Assembly (NCBI GenBank): GCA_002404515.1
Contig: DHJV01000014.1
Location: 1-37,459 of the forward strand
From: Lachnospiraceae bacterium UBA4711
Lineage (GTDB): Bacteria; Bacillota; Clostridia; Lachnospirales; Lachnospiraceae
DNA: 37,459 nt
Direction: 5' to 3'
Within the stretch, counting starts at the first letter, position 1, and the number at the start of each line of letters is the position of its first letter. The translations under genes and the position numbers were made by a program. The notes below the pieces were generated by a model, which saw only the letters and a list, made by a program, of their open reading frames with translations, made no database searches and was not told the origin of the DNA. This document shows positions 7,435-17,340 of the stretch, piece after piece.

Positions 7435-7466
7435 AAAAACAGCGGCTGCACATCGTGCAGCCGCTG
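7435..7466 (-). terminator. Terminator of cellobiose phosphorylase gene
   Basis: A perfect 12-bp stem, CAGCGGCTGCAC with GTGCAGCCGCTG (7440-7466), has a 3-nt loop. On the minus strand it is followed by TTTTT (7439-7435), about 35 nt past the stop codon. Confidence 0.9.
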
Positions 7467-7501
7467 CTATTTTATATGTGAATTGTTTCACGAATCATCA
7501 A

Positions 7502-9985
7502 TTAGCCAAGGACAACCTCAACCTTATGAGCCTTGCCATCGCCAACAACAGGGATTACATTTCCGTCGATAGCCTTGCCATCAACAGTCATGCTCTTAAC
7601 ACCCTTGCATACGTGATCTGGGTTCTTAACTTCGATCTCATATGTGTCGCCACGGAACTGACGGGAAGCCTTCAGACCATCCCAAGCAGAAGGGATAGAA
7701 GGATCAATCTTCAAACCGTCAAAGTCAGGCTGTACACCAAGGATGTACTGGGAAATAGCTACCATGTTCCAAGCAGCTGTACCTGTCAGCCATGAGTTCT
7801 TACCCTGACCGAAGTTCTTGCCTGTCTGACCGATATCAGAACCAGCATCCTTACCACCGATCATCTGTCCATATACATATGGCTCAGTCTTGTGGATATC
7901 AGATGTCTCTTCTGTAAATGCAGGAGCAATCTCTGAGTAGTACTTGAATGCCTGATCACCCTGACCAGCGTAAGCTGCTGCACAGATGATCCATGCATTG
8001 TTATGTGTGAAGATACCGGCGTTCTCCTTGTATCCGCCCGGATATGTAGAGATCTCACCGTACTGGATGTAGTACTTTGTATAAGCCGGGTTATTGAGTA
8101 CAAGACCATGCTTTGTATTCAGTCTCTCATCAATGGCTGCCAGTGTCTTCTTGTCACAGCCCTGATCCTTACCGATCTCAGACATGATTGCGAAGCCCTG
8201 TGGCTCGATGAAGATCTTACCTTCTTCACATTCCTTAGAACCCATCTTCTCGCCGTTTGCATCGTATGCACGGATGAACCAGTCACCGTCCCAAGCGGAT
8301 TCCATAACATTTGCTTTCATCTTGTCGATCTCAGCCTGAGCAGCTGCAGCTTCGTCATCTTTGCCGAGGTGCTTCAGGATAGATACATAGTTTGGACCTG
8401 CATAAGTAAAGAGTGTAGCAACCATAACAGATTCAGCCACCTTAGAGTAGCCACCCTCAGCAGCAAACTTAGGGTTTGTATATGTCTGGAAGCTCTCACC
8501 CGGTGTGTCAGAGTAGCATGACAGGTTGATACAGTCATTCCAGTCTGCACGCATCGCAAGTGGAAGTCCGTGAGGTCCAAGGTTATTTACGATCTTGTAG
8601 AAGGAAACCTTCAGGTGATCAAGCATTGGCTTTGCCTTAGACTCGTCATTATCATAAGGAACCATCTCATCGAGGATACCCCAGTCGCCAGTCTCCTTGA
8701 TGTAAGCGGAAACAGAAAGGATCATCCACAATGGATCATCGGAGAAGTCACCACCGATATCGGAGTTACCCTTCTTGGTAAGTGGCTGATACTGATGATA
8801 GCAGCCGCCATCCTCAAGCTGAGTTGAAGCGATATCAATAATTCTCTCTCTTGCACGGTCTGGAATCTGGTGAACGAAACCGAGGATATCCTGGTTTGAA
8901 TCACGGAATCCCATACCACGACCGATACCGGATTCGAAATAGGAAGCAGAACGTGAGAGGTTGAATGTAACCATACACTGATACTGGTTCCAGATATTAA
9001 CCATGCGGTTAACCTTGTCATCTGGTGTGTCAACATTCAGAATGCCAAGGAGATGATCCCAAGTGCTCTTAAGCTCTGCAAGACCAGCAGCAACCTTTTC
9101 AGGTGTGTTGTACTTGTCCATCATAGCAAGCGCCTTTACCTTATTGATCGTCTTTCCATCTGCTTCGAACTTCTCTTCTACCGGCATCTCTACATAACCA
9201 AGGATGAAGATGAGTGTCTTAGACTCGCCCGGAGCAAGTGTGATCTTCTTGTAATGAGAAGCAATTGGTGACCAGCCATCTGCAAATGAGTTATTTGCTA
9301 CGCCAGCTTCAACTGCCTGTGGATTGTGGAAACCATTATACAAACCGATGAATGCATCACGGTCTGTATCGTAACCGTCGATGGTATCATTTACAGAATA
9401 GAATGCATAGTGATTACGTCTGTCTCTGTACTCGGTCTTGTGGTAGATGGTTGAATCCTTCACCTCTACACGACCGGTACTGAAGTTTCTCTGGAAGTTT
9501 GTGCAGTCGTCCTGAGCATCCCACAGACACCACTCGGCAAATGAGAAGAATGAGAATGTCTTTTCTGCATTGCTTTCATTTGTCAGAACTACCTGCTGTA
9601 CTTCACCATCGTAATTCTGTGGTACGAAGAAAGTTACTTCTGCCTTCAGGTCGTTCTTCTTACCTGAGATAATGGTGTAACCCATACCATGACGGCACTC
9701 GTAAGCATCCAGCTCTGTCTTCACTGGAGACCAGCCCGGATTCCAGATGGTGCCATTCTCATTAATATAGAAGTAACGGCCACCCATATCGATTGGAACA
9801 TTGTTATAACGATAACGTGTGATTCTTCTAAGACGAGCGTCCTTGTAGAAGGAATATCCTCCTGCTGTGTTAGAAATCAAGGAGAAGAATCCCTGTGTGC
9901 CTAAGTAGTTGATCCATGGATATGGAGTTCTAGGCGTTGTAATGACGTATTCGCGATTTGCGTCATCAAAGTAACCAAATTTCAT
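7502..9985 (-). CDS. GH94 cellobiose phosphorylase
   Basis: Cytosolic inverting phosphorylase: cellobiose + phosphate to alpha-glucose 1-phosphate + glucose, which saves ATP in cellulose or cellodextrin users. It is 827 residues, full family length. The N-terminal beta-sandwich begins MKFGYFDDANREYVITTPRTP; the (alpha/alpha)6 barrel carries GMGFRDSNQDILGF and GGDFSDDPLW, and the catalytic general-acid Asp lies in ADWNDCINL (about 481-484). The C-terminal jelly-roll ends VVPVVG-like near the stop. ATG 9985 has GGAAGG upstream (9994-9999); longer starts have no ribosome site. Codon use is strongly biased, suggesting high expression. It stands alone, with no sugar ABC transporter in view. Cellodextrin phosphorylase is the main alternative, but the close cellobiose-type motifs favour EC 2.4.1.20. 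Confidence 0.92.
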   Translation of the reverse strand: MKFGYFDDANREYVITTPRTPYPWINYLGTQGFFSLISNTAGGYSFYKDARLRRITRYRYNNVPIDMGGRYFYINENGTIWNPGWSPVKTELDAYECRHGMGYTIISGKKNDLKAEVTFFVPQNYDGEVQQVVLTNESNAEKTFSFFSFAEWCLWDAQDDCTNFQRNFSTGRVEVKDSTIYHKTEYRDRRNHYAFYSVNDTIDGYDTDRDAFIGLYNGFHNPQAVEAGVANNSFADGWSPIASHYKKITLAPGESKTLIFILGYVEMPVEEKFEADGKTINKVKALAMMDKYNTPEKVAAGLAELKSTWDHLLGILNVDTPDDKVNRMVNIWNQYQCMVTFNLSRSASYFESGIGRGMGFRDSNQDILGFVHQIPDRARERIIDIASTQLEDGGCYHQYQPLTKKGNSDIGGDFSDDPLWMILSVSAYIKETGDWGILDEMVPYDNDESKAKPMLDHLKVSFYKIVNNLGPHGLPLAMRADWNDCINLSCYSDTPGESFQTYTNPKFAAEGGYSKVAESVMVATLFTYAGPNYVSILKHLGKDDEAAAAQAEIDKMKANVMESAWDGDWFIRAYDANGEKMGSKECEEGKIFIEPQGFAIMSEIGKDQGCDKKTLAAIDERLNTKHGLVLNNPAYTKYYIQYGEISTYPGGYKENAGIFTHNNAWIICAAAYAGQGDQAFKYYSEIAPAFTEETSDIHKTEPYVYGQMIGGKDAGSDIGQTGKNFGQGKNSWLTGTAAWNMVAISQYILGVQPDFDGLKIDPSIPSAWDGLKASRQFRGDTYEIEVKNPDHVCKGVKSMTVDGKAIDGNVIPVVGDGKAHKVEVVLG

Positions 9986-10019
9986 GTAATATACCTTCCT
10001 TTCATAAAACACTGCCCTC

Positions 10020-10048
10020 ATTATATAATAAAAATAGTCAAAGCACAA
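10020..10048 (-). promoter_or_regulatory. Candidate promoter of cellobiose phosphorylase
   Basis: A consensus -10 TATAAT (10025-10020, minus strand) with a weak -35 TTGTGC (10048-10043) at 17 bp. A better -35, TTGACT, is only 10 bp away, so the exact -35 is uncertain. Confidence 0.5.
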
Positions 10049-10174
10049 CAAAAATTCTCGCATTCAGGCAACAAATTGCACAATCGGAAAATGCAGAAAG
10101 TATGTCAGAAAACTCCCTATTTACAAGGATGAATACCAATTATGACAGATTAAGTGTCAATTTTGCAAGGTCTA

Positions 10175-10203
10175 TTGTAATTGATTTCTATCTACATTAT
10201 AGT
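10175..10203 (+). promoter_or_regulatory. Candidate promoter of the polysaccharide locus
   Basis: TTGTAA (10175-10180), 17-bp spacer, TATAGT (10198-10203). It would start transcription at about 10210, so the sugar transferase must begin downstream of that point. It may drive the whole polysaccharide operon. Confidence 0.5.
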
Positions 10204-10293
10204 AGCAATTTAGATAGAGGTAAACGTAGGAGAAATTGGCATCGGTCATATATGTCAGGGATCGATGTGGGACAAAGGGGATCAAAAGAAGAT

Positions 10294-11745
10294 ATGTACA
10301 GGAAGAGTTCCAGTGGATGGATAAAGCATATTGACTTTATTGTATTAGATATGGTTGTATTGCAGATTGCGTTTGTACTCGCTTATGCGGTAAGCGGATA
10401 CGGATTCAATCCATATGCAGTAGTTTTATATAGAAATATGGCAGTGTTTATCGAGATCGCAGATTTTGTCATGCTGGTCGGACTTGGCACGATGAAGAAT
10501 GTCCTGAAACGGGGGCATTATGTAGAGTTTGGTATGACGCTGCAACATAGTGTGATTCTGGGTGGAGTATCTCTGCTCTATCTCTTCATGCTTCAGGAGG
10601 GACAGAATTATTCACGTCTGGCACTGGTATTGACGTTTGTCATCTATGCGGTGCTTACGTATCTCGTCCGTTTTTTGCGAAAAGAATTCATTAAAAATAA
10701 GGTAACCAACGAAGGAGGGAGATCCATCCTGATCGTGTCGACAGAGGATGCGATTGCGAAAGTCATTCAGGATATTCAGGAGCATAACTATGCACGCTAT
10801 CGGATCGCAGGTGCTGTTGTGCTGGATACTGATCTGACGAGCCAGACGATCGAGGGCGTCGAGGTCGTGGCAAATGCAGAAAATGCGGCAGAATATGTTG
10901 TCAACAACTGGATTGACGAAGTCCTGATCGTCACACCGGGCGATACGATGTACTCGAAAGAGCTGGTGGATCGGTTCACAGAGACGGGCGTCATCGTTCA
11001 TTTGGGACTTGCCAAGGTGGCGAGCGTACAGGGAAAGAAACAGTTTATCGAGAAGGTCGGGGATTATACCGTCCTCACGACCAGCATCAACTATGCTTCC
11101 ACAAGAGCATTGATGATGAAACGGCTGGTGGATATCATTGGCGGCATCATCGGATGTATCTTCACCGGAATCCTGTTCATTTTCGTGGCACCGGCGATCT
11201 ATATTGCGTCTCCGGGACCGATCTTCTTTGCGCAGGAGCGTGTCGGTAAGAACGGGAAGAGGTTCAAGATGTACAAGTTCCGCAGTATGTATCCGGATGC
11301 CGAGGAACGAAAGGCAGCACTCATGAAGGAAAATAAGCTGGGTGATGAGAAGATGTTCAAGATGGATTTCGACCCGCGTGTCATCGGCAACAAGATTCTG
11401 CCGGATGGCAGACATAAAACCGGCATTGGCGATTTCATCCGAAGAACAAGCATCGACGAGTTCCCACAGTTCTTCAATGTATTAAAGGGTGATATGTCCT
11501 TAGTTGGAACCAGACCACCTCTTGAATCAGAGACAAACCACTATGACCTGCATCACCGCGCCAGACTCGCAACGAAACCGGGCATCACCGGCCTGTGGCA
11601 GGTAAGCGGACGAAGTGCAATCACAGATTTCGAGAAGGTCGTGGAGCTGGATAAGGAATATATTGAGAATTGGAATTTTGGTATGGATGTGAAGATACTG
11701 CTTTTGACGGTGAAGGTATGGCTTGGTGGAGATGGAGCGGTGTAG
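10294..11745 (+). CDS. Undecaprenyl-phosphate sugar-1-phosphate transferase (priming)
   Basis: Starts repeat-unit assembly by moving a sugar 1-phosphate from a nucleotide sugar to undecaprenyl phosphate at the membrane (WbaP/WcaJ type). About 483 residues: four N-terminal transmembrane segments (about 13-130), a soluble CoA-binding-like domain (about 140-265), a membrane re-entrant helix (about 277-305) and the bacterial sugar transferase core, with QERVGKNGKRFKMYKFRSM, DEFPQFFNVLKGDMSLVGTRPP and KPGITGLWQVSGRS. The start is uncertain. I prefer ATG 10294 (MYRKSSSGWIKHIDF), where the family similarity begins; AAAGGGG lies 13 nt upstream. ATG 10252 is in frame but its AGGAG is 19 nt away, and the frame is open back to 9958, before the predicted promoter. 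Confidence 0.9.
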   Translation: MYRKSSSGWIKHIDFIVLDMVVLQIAFVLAYAVSGYGFNPYAVVLYRNMAVFIEIADFVMLVGLGTMKNVLKRGHYVEFGMTLQHSVILGGVSLLYLFMLQEGQNYSRLALVLTFVIYAVLTYLVRFLRKEFIKNKVTNEGGRSILIVSTEDAIAKVIQDIQEHNYARYRIAGAVVLDTDLTSQTIEGVEVVANAENAAEYVVNNWIDEVLIVTPGDTMYSKELVDRFTETGVIVHLGLAKVASVQGKKQFIEKVGDYTVLTTSINYASTRALMMKRLVDIIGGIIGCIFTGILFIFVAPAIYIASPGPIFFAQERVGKNGKRFKMYKFRSMYPDAEERKAALMKENKLGDEKMFKMDFDPRVIGNKILPDGRHKTGIGDFIRRTSIDEFPQFFNVLKGDMSLVGTRPPLESETNHYDLHHRARLATKPGITGLWQVSGRSAITDFEKVVELDKEYIENWNFGMDVKILLLTVKVWLGGDGAV

Positions 11746-11788
11746 ATAGCGATATAGTTCAGATATTCGGATTTACGAGGGATAAAAG

Positions 11789-13030
11789 ATGCAGCAAGGG
11801 AAAGAAGTACAGCATGTATATTGTGTAGGAGCGAAATCATTAGGTGCGTATGGTGGTTACGAGACATTCATATACAAGCTCACAGAATATCATCAGAACA
11901 AAGAGAATATCAAATATCATGTGGCATGTAAGGAGAATGGCGATGGATGCATGGATGAGACGAAAGTAGAGGGCGTGACAAGAATCAATGACCGAGAGTT
12001 TGTGTTTCACAATGCACATTGCTTTAAGATTCATGTCCCGCAGATCGGTCCTGCGCAGGCAATCTATTATGATGTGGCTGCATTAAAAGCATGTTGTGAG
12101 CATATTTGTAAAAATCATATACAGCATCCGATTGTTTATATCATGGCTTGCCGTATAGGACCTTTTGCAAGACATTACTATAGGAAGATACACAAATTAG
12201 GTGGAATCGTGTATTTAAATCCAGATGGACATGAGTGGATGCGTGCTAAATGGTCAGCACCAATTCGGAAATATTGGAAAATATCAGAACAGATGATGGT
12301 CAAGTGGAGTGATTTGGCAATCTGCGACTCTGTTAATATAGAGAAGTATATTCATAAATGCTATGATGGAAAAGGAATTAAAGGTCGGAATCCGAAAACA
12401 ACGTATATTGCGTATGGCGCGGATCTGACGCTTAGCAAACTGTCGGACGAGGATACAGCGCTGACAAGCTGGTATAAGGAAAAGGGATTATATAAAAAAT
12501 CTTATTATTTGGTAGTCGGACGGTTTGTGCCGGAGAATTCGTATGAGATTATGATTCGGGAATTCATGAAGAGTCATAGTCAGAAAGATTTTGCTATCAT
12601 CACGAATGTAAATGAGAAGTTCTTAGCGGAACTGGAAGAAAAATTGCACTTCAAACGGGATAAACGAATCAAATTTGTTGGAACGGTGTACAATCAGGAA
12701 CTGTTAAAGAAGATACGCGAAAACGCATATGCGTATTTTCATGGACATACAGTCGGAGGTACGAATCCGAGCTTGATTGAAGCTTTGGGAAGCACAGATC
12801 TGAATCTGCTGGTGGATGTTGGATTTAACAAGGAAGTGGCAGAAGATAGTGCATTGTATTGGAGTCGTGAAGATGGAAATCTCGCACGGCTGATTGATCA
12901 GGCAGATGCAATGAAGCCAGAAGAAATCGCGGAGCTTGGAAGAAAAGCTAAAAAGCGTGTGTCGGAAGCGTACACGTGGGAGCGGATTTGTGGGTTGTAT
13001 GAAGATGTGTTTGTGAATAATGAGGATTAA
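11789..13030 (+). CDS. DUF1972-type glycosyltransferase (GT4), possibly rhamnosyl
   Basis: Second step of repeat-unit synthesis in many Firmicute capsules. It is 413 residues. The N-terminus VYCVGAKSLGAYGGYETFIYKL is the DUF1972 glycine-rich signature also seen in beta-1,4-rhamnosyltransferases (Cps2T/WchF type). The middle has YLNPDGHEWMRAKWS, and the C-terminal half is a GT4 nucleotide-sugar domain with VVGRFVPENSYEIMIREF and GHTVGGTNPSLIEALG. The substrate is not proven by sequence. Base composition is still balanced, as in the priming transferase. The next gene starts 3 bp after the stop and is strongly AT-rich, so the variable cassette appears to begin here. Confidence 0.85.
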   Translation: MQQGKEVQHVYCVGAKSLGAYGGYETFIYKLTEYHQNKENIKYHVACKENGDGCMDETKVEGVTRINDREFVFHNAHCFKIHVPQIGPAQAIYYDVAALKACCEHICKNHIQHPIVYIMACRIGPFARHYYRKIHKLGGIVYLNPDGHEWMRAKWSAPIRKYWKISEQMMVKWSDLAICDSVNIEKYIHKCYDGKGIKGRNPKTTYIAYGADLTLSKLSDEDTALTSWYKEKGLYKKSYYLVVGRFVPENSYEIMIREFMKSHSQKDFAIITNVNEKFLAELEEKLHFKRDKRIKFVGTVYNQELLKKIRENAYAYFHGHTVGGTNPSLIEALGSTDLNLLVDVGFNKEVAEDSALYWSREDGNLARLIDQADAMKPEEIAELGRKAKKRVSEAYTWERICGLYEDVFVNNED

Positions 13031-13032
13031 CT

Positions 13033-14037
13033 ATGGGGAATTTACTGTTTACAATTATTACTCCGGCATACAATGCCAAAGAAAGTATATGCAGATGTGT
13101 AAAAAGTGTTGTTAATCAACAAGAGGATGATTATGAGTTTATTTTAATAGATGATGGTTCTACAGATGGGACAACTGATGGATTGGATAAGTTATTGAAT
13201 GGAAAAAATTATAGAATAGAGCATGTAAAAAATGGAGGCGTGTCAAAAGCAAGAAATATTGGACTAGAATTGGCACAAGGTAGATATATAATTTTTTTAG
13301 ATTCAGATGATGAGTTGGCAGAAGGATGTTTGAAGAAACTAAAAATAGAAATAGAAAGAGATGAAGGGGCGGATATATATTTTCTGGGATTTAAGAAAAT
13401 ATACCCTAAACGGGAAAAAACAGAACTTTTAGACAAGAATAATTACAGGTTAGAATGTAAGGATAATGTAAAGGAATTTGAACCATATGCAGCAAGGTTA
13501 ATAGGAACCGTTTGGGGAAAATGTTATAAAAAAAGCATTATTTTAGATGAAAAATTTAATAATGATTTGATTTATTGTGAAGATGCAGAATTTAACTATA
13601 GAGTTTTTTCAAAAGCAAGAAATTTTATTTATCTAAATATAATTGGATATAAATATTATTATTCTTTGTCATCTGTAGTTAGAACATACAATTCTCAAAG
13701 CATAAAAAAATACTGTGAAGTAGTTCAGATAATATATAATACATATAAAACAGAAAAAGAAAGAAAGAGTGTTGATGAACTTTGCGCAGCAATTTTAAAT
13801 GTAATTTGTTTCAATAATATTTATTCTTCAAATAATAAAGATTCTTTAAAACAAAAGAATCAAACAATTAAAAATGTATGTGAAAATACCGTTTTCAAAG
13901 ATGTGTTAAAGAATATCAATATGAGCAATATACCATTCAAACATAAGATATCAGTAAAAATGATGAAGAAAAAAAGGTATATTGGAATACTTGGGTTAGT
14001 AGTGATAAATAAAATAATTAATAAGGTGAGTTATTAA
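13033..14037 (+). CDS. Family 2 glycosyltransferase
   Basis: Transfers a sugar from a nucleotide donor at the inner face of the membrane. It is 334 residues with a GT-A domain at the N-terminus: FTIITPAYNAKESI, ILIDDGSTDGT (nucleotide binding), GGVSKARNIGL and FLDSDDE (metal-binding DxD type). The C-terminal part is Lys/Asn-rich with no clear membrane segment. Acceptor and donor cannot be told from sequence. It is the first AT-rich gene of the cassette. Confidence 0.85.
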   Translation: MGNLLFTIITPAYNAKESICRCVKSVVNQQEDDYEFILIDDGSTDGTTDGLDKLLNGKNYRIEHVKNGGVSKARNIGLELAQGRYIIFLDSDDELAEGCLKKLKIEIERDEGADIYFLGFKKIYPKREKTELLDKNNYRLECKDNVKEFEPYAARLIGTVWGKCYKKSIILDEKFNNDLIYCEDAEFNYRVFSKARNFIYLNIIGYKYYYSLSSVVRTYNSQSIKKYCEVVQIIYNTYKTEKERKSVDELCAAILNVICFNNIYSSNNKDSLKQKNQTIKNVCENTVFKDVLKNINMSNIPFKHKISVKMMKKKRYIGILGLVVINKIINKVSY

Positions 14038-14041
14038 GGTT

Positions 14042-15178
14042 ATGGAACAAAAACGTATATTACATATAACGGAAGAATTATCAGCAGCGGGAATAGAATC
14101 ATTCATAATGAATGTATATAGAAATATTGATCGTGAAAAAATACAATTCGATTTTTTGGTATTAAGAAATTGTAAGGAGTTTTATGATGATGAAATAAAA
14201 TCATTAGGAGGGAAAAAATACTATATTCATTCAGAGAAAAAGAATACTTTATTGCGGGTGATAGAAGAAGCTAAACTATTAAAAAAATTTTTAAAAACAC
14301 ATCATTATAATATAGTTCATATACATTACACTACGCCGTTAAGGGCTTTTTATTTAAAGGCAGCAAAACAAGCAGGAGTTACTACTCGCATCTATCATTC
14401 TCATAGTGCAGAAGTGTGTGGAAAGTCAAAACTAAAGATTTTAGTTTATAAATATTGTAAAAAGATACTAATGAAATATGGAACACATTTTTTTGCGTGT
14501 TCTATGGCTGCAGCAAATTGGGTTTATCCTATTAGTGCAATTAGAGAAGGCAAAGTAGAAGTAATATATAATGGTATTAATACAGAAAAATTTTCGTTTA
14601 ATGAAGAAAAAAGAAATGAAATACGAAGAGAATTAAAGATTCAAGATGATATGGTTTTTATTAATACAGGACGGTTTACACAACAAAAAAATCAAAGTTT
14701 TATATTTAAAATTATGTCTGCTATGAAAATGGAATATAAGAATATAAAACTTATTTTGCTTGGAGATGGCTTGTTACGACGAAATTACGAGGATGAAGTG
14801 AACGATGAGGGGTTGAAAGAAGATGTTATATTTTTGGGGGTAAGGGAAAATGTGCAGGATTATTTATGTGCATCGGACTGTTACATAATGCCATCATTAT
14901 ATGAAGGGCTGCCTGTAGCAGGAATAGAGGCGCAATGTTCGGGTATTCCATGTTTATTTTCAACAAATATAACAAAGGAAGTTTCTATAAATAAAAATGT
15001 GAAGTTTTTATCGTTAAATCAATCAGTTGAGGAATGGGCAAAAGTAGCAATAAAGTTAGCTGGGATAGGTCATATAGATGATGTTGAGGTAATAGGGGCA
15101 GGATATGATATAAAAGATGTTGTAAATAAGTTAGAAAAATTTTACTTGGATTTAGCAGGTGGAAAATATGAAAATTAA
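14042..15178 (+). CDS. Family 4 glycosyltransferase
   Basis: 378-residue GT-B enzyme. The N-terminal acceptor domain begins RILHITEELSAAGIESFIMN, the usual G-rich start of EpsF-like GT4s; VHIHYTTPLRAFY and IYHSHSAEV follow. The donor domain has VIYNGINTEKF, FINTGRFTQQKNQSF, ILLGDGLLR and MPSLYEGLPVAGIEAQ, the E(x7)E-type motif of retaining GT4s. Its 3' end overlaps the Wzy start by 11 bp, indicating translational coupling. Confidence 0.88.
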   Translation: MEQKRILHITEELSAAGIESFIMNVYRNIDREKIQFDFLVLRNCKEFYDDEIKSLGGKKYYIHSEKKNTLLRVIEEAKLLKKFLKTHHYNIVHIHYTTPLRAFYLKAAKQAGVTTRIYHSHSAEVCGKSKLKILVYKYCKKILMKYGTHFFACSMAAANWVYPISAIREGKVEVIYNGINTEKFSFNEEKRNEIRRELKIQDDMVFINTGRFTQQKNQSFIFKIMSAMKMEYKNIKLILLGDGLLRRNYEDEVNDEGLKEDVIFLGVRENVQDYLCASDCYIMPSLYEGLPVAGIEAQCSGIPCLFSTNITKEVSINKNVKFLSLNQSVEEWAKVAIKLAGIGHIDDVEVIGAGYDIKDVVNKLEKFYLDLAGGKYEN

Positions 15179-16376
15179 AAAAAATAATTTGATATCATTT
15201 TTATTAATTTTTCCATTTATTAAACCGGGAATAACTGAGTATATTCCAATACTGGATAATGTATATAATGTATGGCGTTTGCTTTCTTTTGTTTGCGTTA
15301 TTTTAATGTATTTTAATATATTTTGGAAAAATAAATTATTAAAGATTATTTTAGTTATGCAGATTGTCTCTTTAGCTGGAACGGTAGTAGGTTCAGCAAG
15401 TCTTTTAAGGTGGTTGATGACCACTGCAATTGATCTGTCGGGAGCGGCAATTATCATTGTTTGGCAGCAAAAAGATGCGGATTCAATGATTAAATATATA
15501 GGTGGATATATAAATATATTACTTGCAATAAATTTTATATTTATGATTGTAAAACCAGGGGGGGTAATTCAATCCTCAGCAGGTAGTGTTCAATTTTTGG
15601 ATCTCGATAATTTAATGACGCCAATATTATTATTTTCAATAATAATAAATATATATGCAATTTATTATAATATTTATAATAAAAAAATAGCATTTTTTTT
15701 CATTACAGTGGCAGTAATAACCCCTTTTGTAGTGAAATGCGGCGCAATGATTATTTCGTTAATTGTTGTAGCGCTACTATGTTTTTTGACGCGAAACAAA
15801 AAGATTTTAAACAAATTAAGTCCGTTTAAATTGTTTTTAGCTTTTTTTGTAGTTTGCTTTTTGGTTGTCTATTCAAGCAATATAGATTTTATATATGAAA
15901 AAATAAAAGAGATATCTCTCATCTTAGGAAAAACCCCGTTGTCTGGAAGACCTTATATTTGGAGAGACTTTTTTTCATATATAAAATCGGATAGTTTTAA
16001 TGCATTCATGGGAACCGGAGTAAAAAATGGTTATTATTTTTATTGCCCTAGTTTTTCACAACAAATACATCCCCATAATCAATTATTGTTTGTGATACTT
16101 GAGACTGGATTTATTGGATTTGCTGGTTGGATATTATTAAACATTGTTGGGACAAAGAAATGGAAGAAAACGGAAACAACAATATCGCGATTTACGGAAA
16201 TAATTTATTTTGCTTTTTTAGTTGCTATGATAGTTGAGGTATATCGTAATAATTTTTATTTTTATGCAATTCTAACATTTATGTATATTTTGTCTAATAA
16301 TAATCAACATATAATTGAAAGGTGTGAAAAAGATGAATCCCAAGGTTACGGTAATAATAACTACATATCAGGGTGA
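15168..16376 (+). CDS. Wzy-like O-antigen/EPS polymerase
   Basis: Polytopic membrane protein expected to polymerise lipid-linked repeat units outside the membrane. About 402 residues and roughly ten hydrophobic segments. A long loop between late segments carries GKTPLSGRPYIWRDFF and then HPHNQLLFVILETG, the His-Pro-His-Asn motif common in Wzy and O-antigen ligase proteins. ATG 15168 is chosen because AGGTGG (15158-15163) precedes it; a GTG at 15159 is also in frame. No separate ligase-like gene is present, so polymerase is the better call. Confidence 0.8.
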   Translation: MKIKKNNLISFLLIFPFIKPGITEYIPILDNVYNVWRLLSFVCVILMYFNIFWKNKLLKIILVMQIVSLAGTVVGSASLLRWLMTTAIDLSGAAIIIVWQQKDADSMIKYIGGYINILLAINFIFMIVKPGGVIQSSAGSVQFLDLDNLMTPILLFSIIINIYAIYYNIYNKKIAFFFITVAVITPFVVKCGAMIISLIVVALLCFLTRNKKILNKLSPFKLFLAFFVVCFLVVYSSNIDFIYEKIKEISLILGKTPLSGRPYIWRDFFSYIKSDSFNAFMGTGVKNGYYFYCPSFSQQIHPHNQLLFVILETGFIGFAGWILLNIVGTKKWKKTETTISRFTEIIYFAFLVAMIVEVYRNNFYFYAILTFMYILSNNNQHIIERCEKDESQGYGNNNYISG

Positions 16377-17340
16377 TCAAAAACTATTAAGAGCGGTCGA
16401 GAGCGTAATAAAACAGACATATACGAATATAGAGATAATTGTTGTTGATGATAATGGTAAGGGTACAGAGAAACAGAAGATGACCGCACAGATGTTATCA
16501 GAATTCATCGTCAATAATAAAATTAAATATTTGGTACATAAAACTAATATGAATGGTTCAGCTGCGAGAAATACAGGGCTAAGGAATTCGACGGGAGAAT
16601 ATATTGCATTTTTAGATGATGATGATGTGTTTTATCCGACTAGAATACAAAAATGTGTAGAGGCAATAGAGAAAAATCCTCAAAAAATAAACGCTGTTTA
16701 TACGGGGGTTGTGGTTATTGCAGAAAATCGTTGCATTGAAAAATTTGTACCACGAAAGAAAGGAAACTTAAAAAGAGAAATTCTTATATCTCATGGGGCT
16801 ATAGGAAGTGGGAGTAATATATTTATAAAAAAATCTATAATAGATAAAGTTGGTGAATTTGATACAGAATTTAAAAGGTATCAAGATGTTGAATTTATGG
16901 TTAGAGTATCAGATGAAATATATATACAACCAATAGAAGAGATTTTGATAATTAAAGATAATGGGATAGTTCGTTTTTTGCCTAATTATTATGGTTTAAA
17001 AGAAGCTCAACGGCTTTTTTTTAATAAATTTCATGAAACCATATCACAATCAAAATATCGAGATCATATATATTATAATAAGTGTTCTGAGTTAGTAAAA
17101 TATGCATATAAATTTTGTCACTCATCAGAAATAAAAGATGCGTGGAAGTTTTATTTTAATTATTTGCCTAAAGATAAAAAAAATATAAAACTATTTATTA
17201 AAGGAAACCTCTTAAGATTTAATAAAACGTCAATTTATAAAAAAATAAAATATCTTAAAGACCAGAAAATAGATAAAAAAATACAGACAAGTATGACAAA
17301 TACAGAGTTGATATTTTTAAGGAGCAATCTTGAAAAATGA
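16333..17340 (+). CDS. Family 2 glycosyltransferase
   Basis: 335 residues with GT-A motifs: VTVIITTYQGDQKLL, IIVVDDNGKGTE, NGSAARNTGL and FLDDDDVFYPTR (DxD region). IGSGSNIFIKK and DTEFKRYQDVEFMVRV match acceptor-side motifs. The start at ATG 16333 follows AAAGGTG and lies inside the end of the Wzy gene (44-bp overlap), so translation is probably coupled. Its stop overlaps the start of the next gene by 4 bp. Confidence 0.87.
   Translation: MNPKVTVIITTYQGDQKLLRAVESVIKQTYTNIEIIVVDDNGKGTEKQKMTAQMLSEFIVNNKIKYLVHKTNMNGSAARNTGLRNSTGEYIAFLDDDDVFYPTRIQKCVEAIEKNPQKINAVYTGVVVIAENRCIEKFVPRKKGNLKREILISHGAIGSGSNIFIKKSIIDKVGEFDTEFKRYQDVEFMVRVSDEIYIQPIEEILIIKDNGIVRFLPNYYGLKEAQRLFFNKFHETISQSKYRDHIYYNKCSELVKYAYKFCHSSEIKDAWKFYFNYLPKDKKNIKLFIKGNLLRFNKTSIYKKIKYLKDQKIDKKIQTSMTNTELIFLRSNLEK

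Noticed and set aside
9958..10293. 336-bp N-terminal extension of the sugar transferase
   Set aside because: It would start upstream of the predicted promoter, has no ribosome site and no similarity to the family N-terminus.
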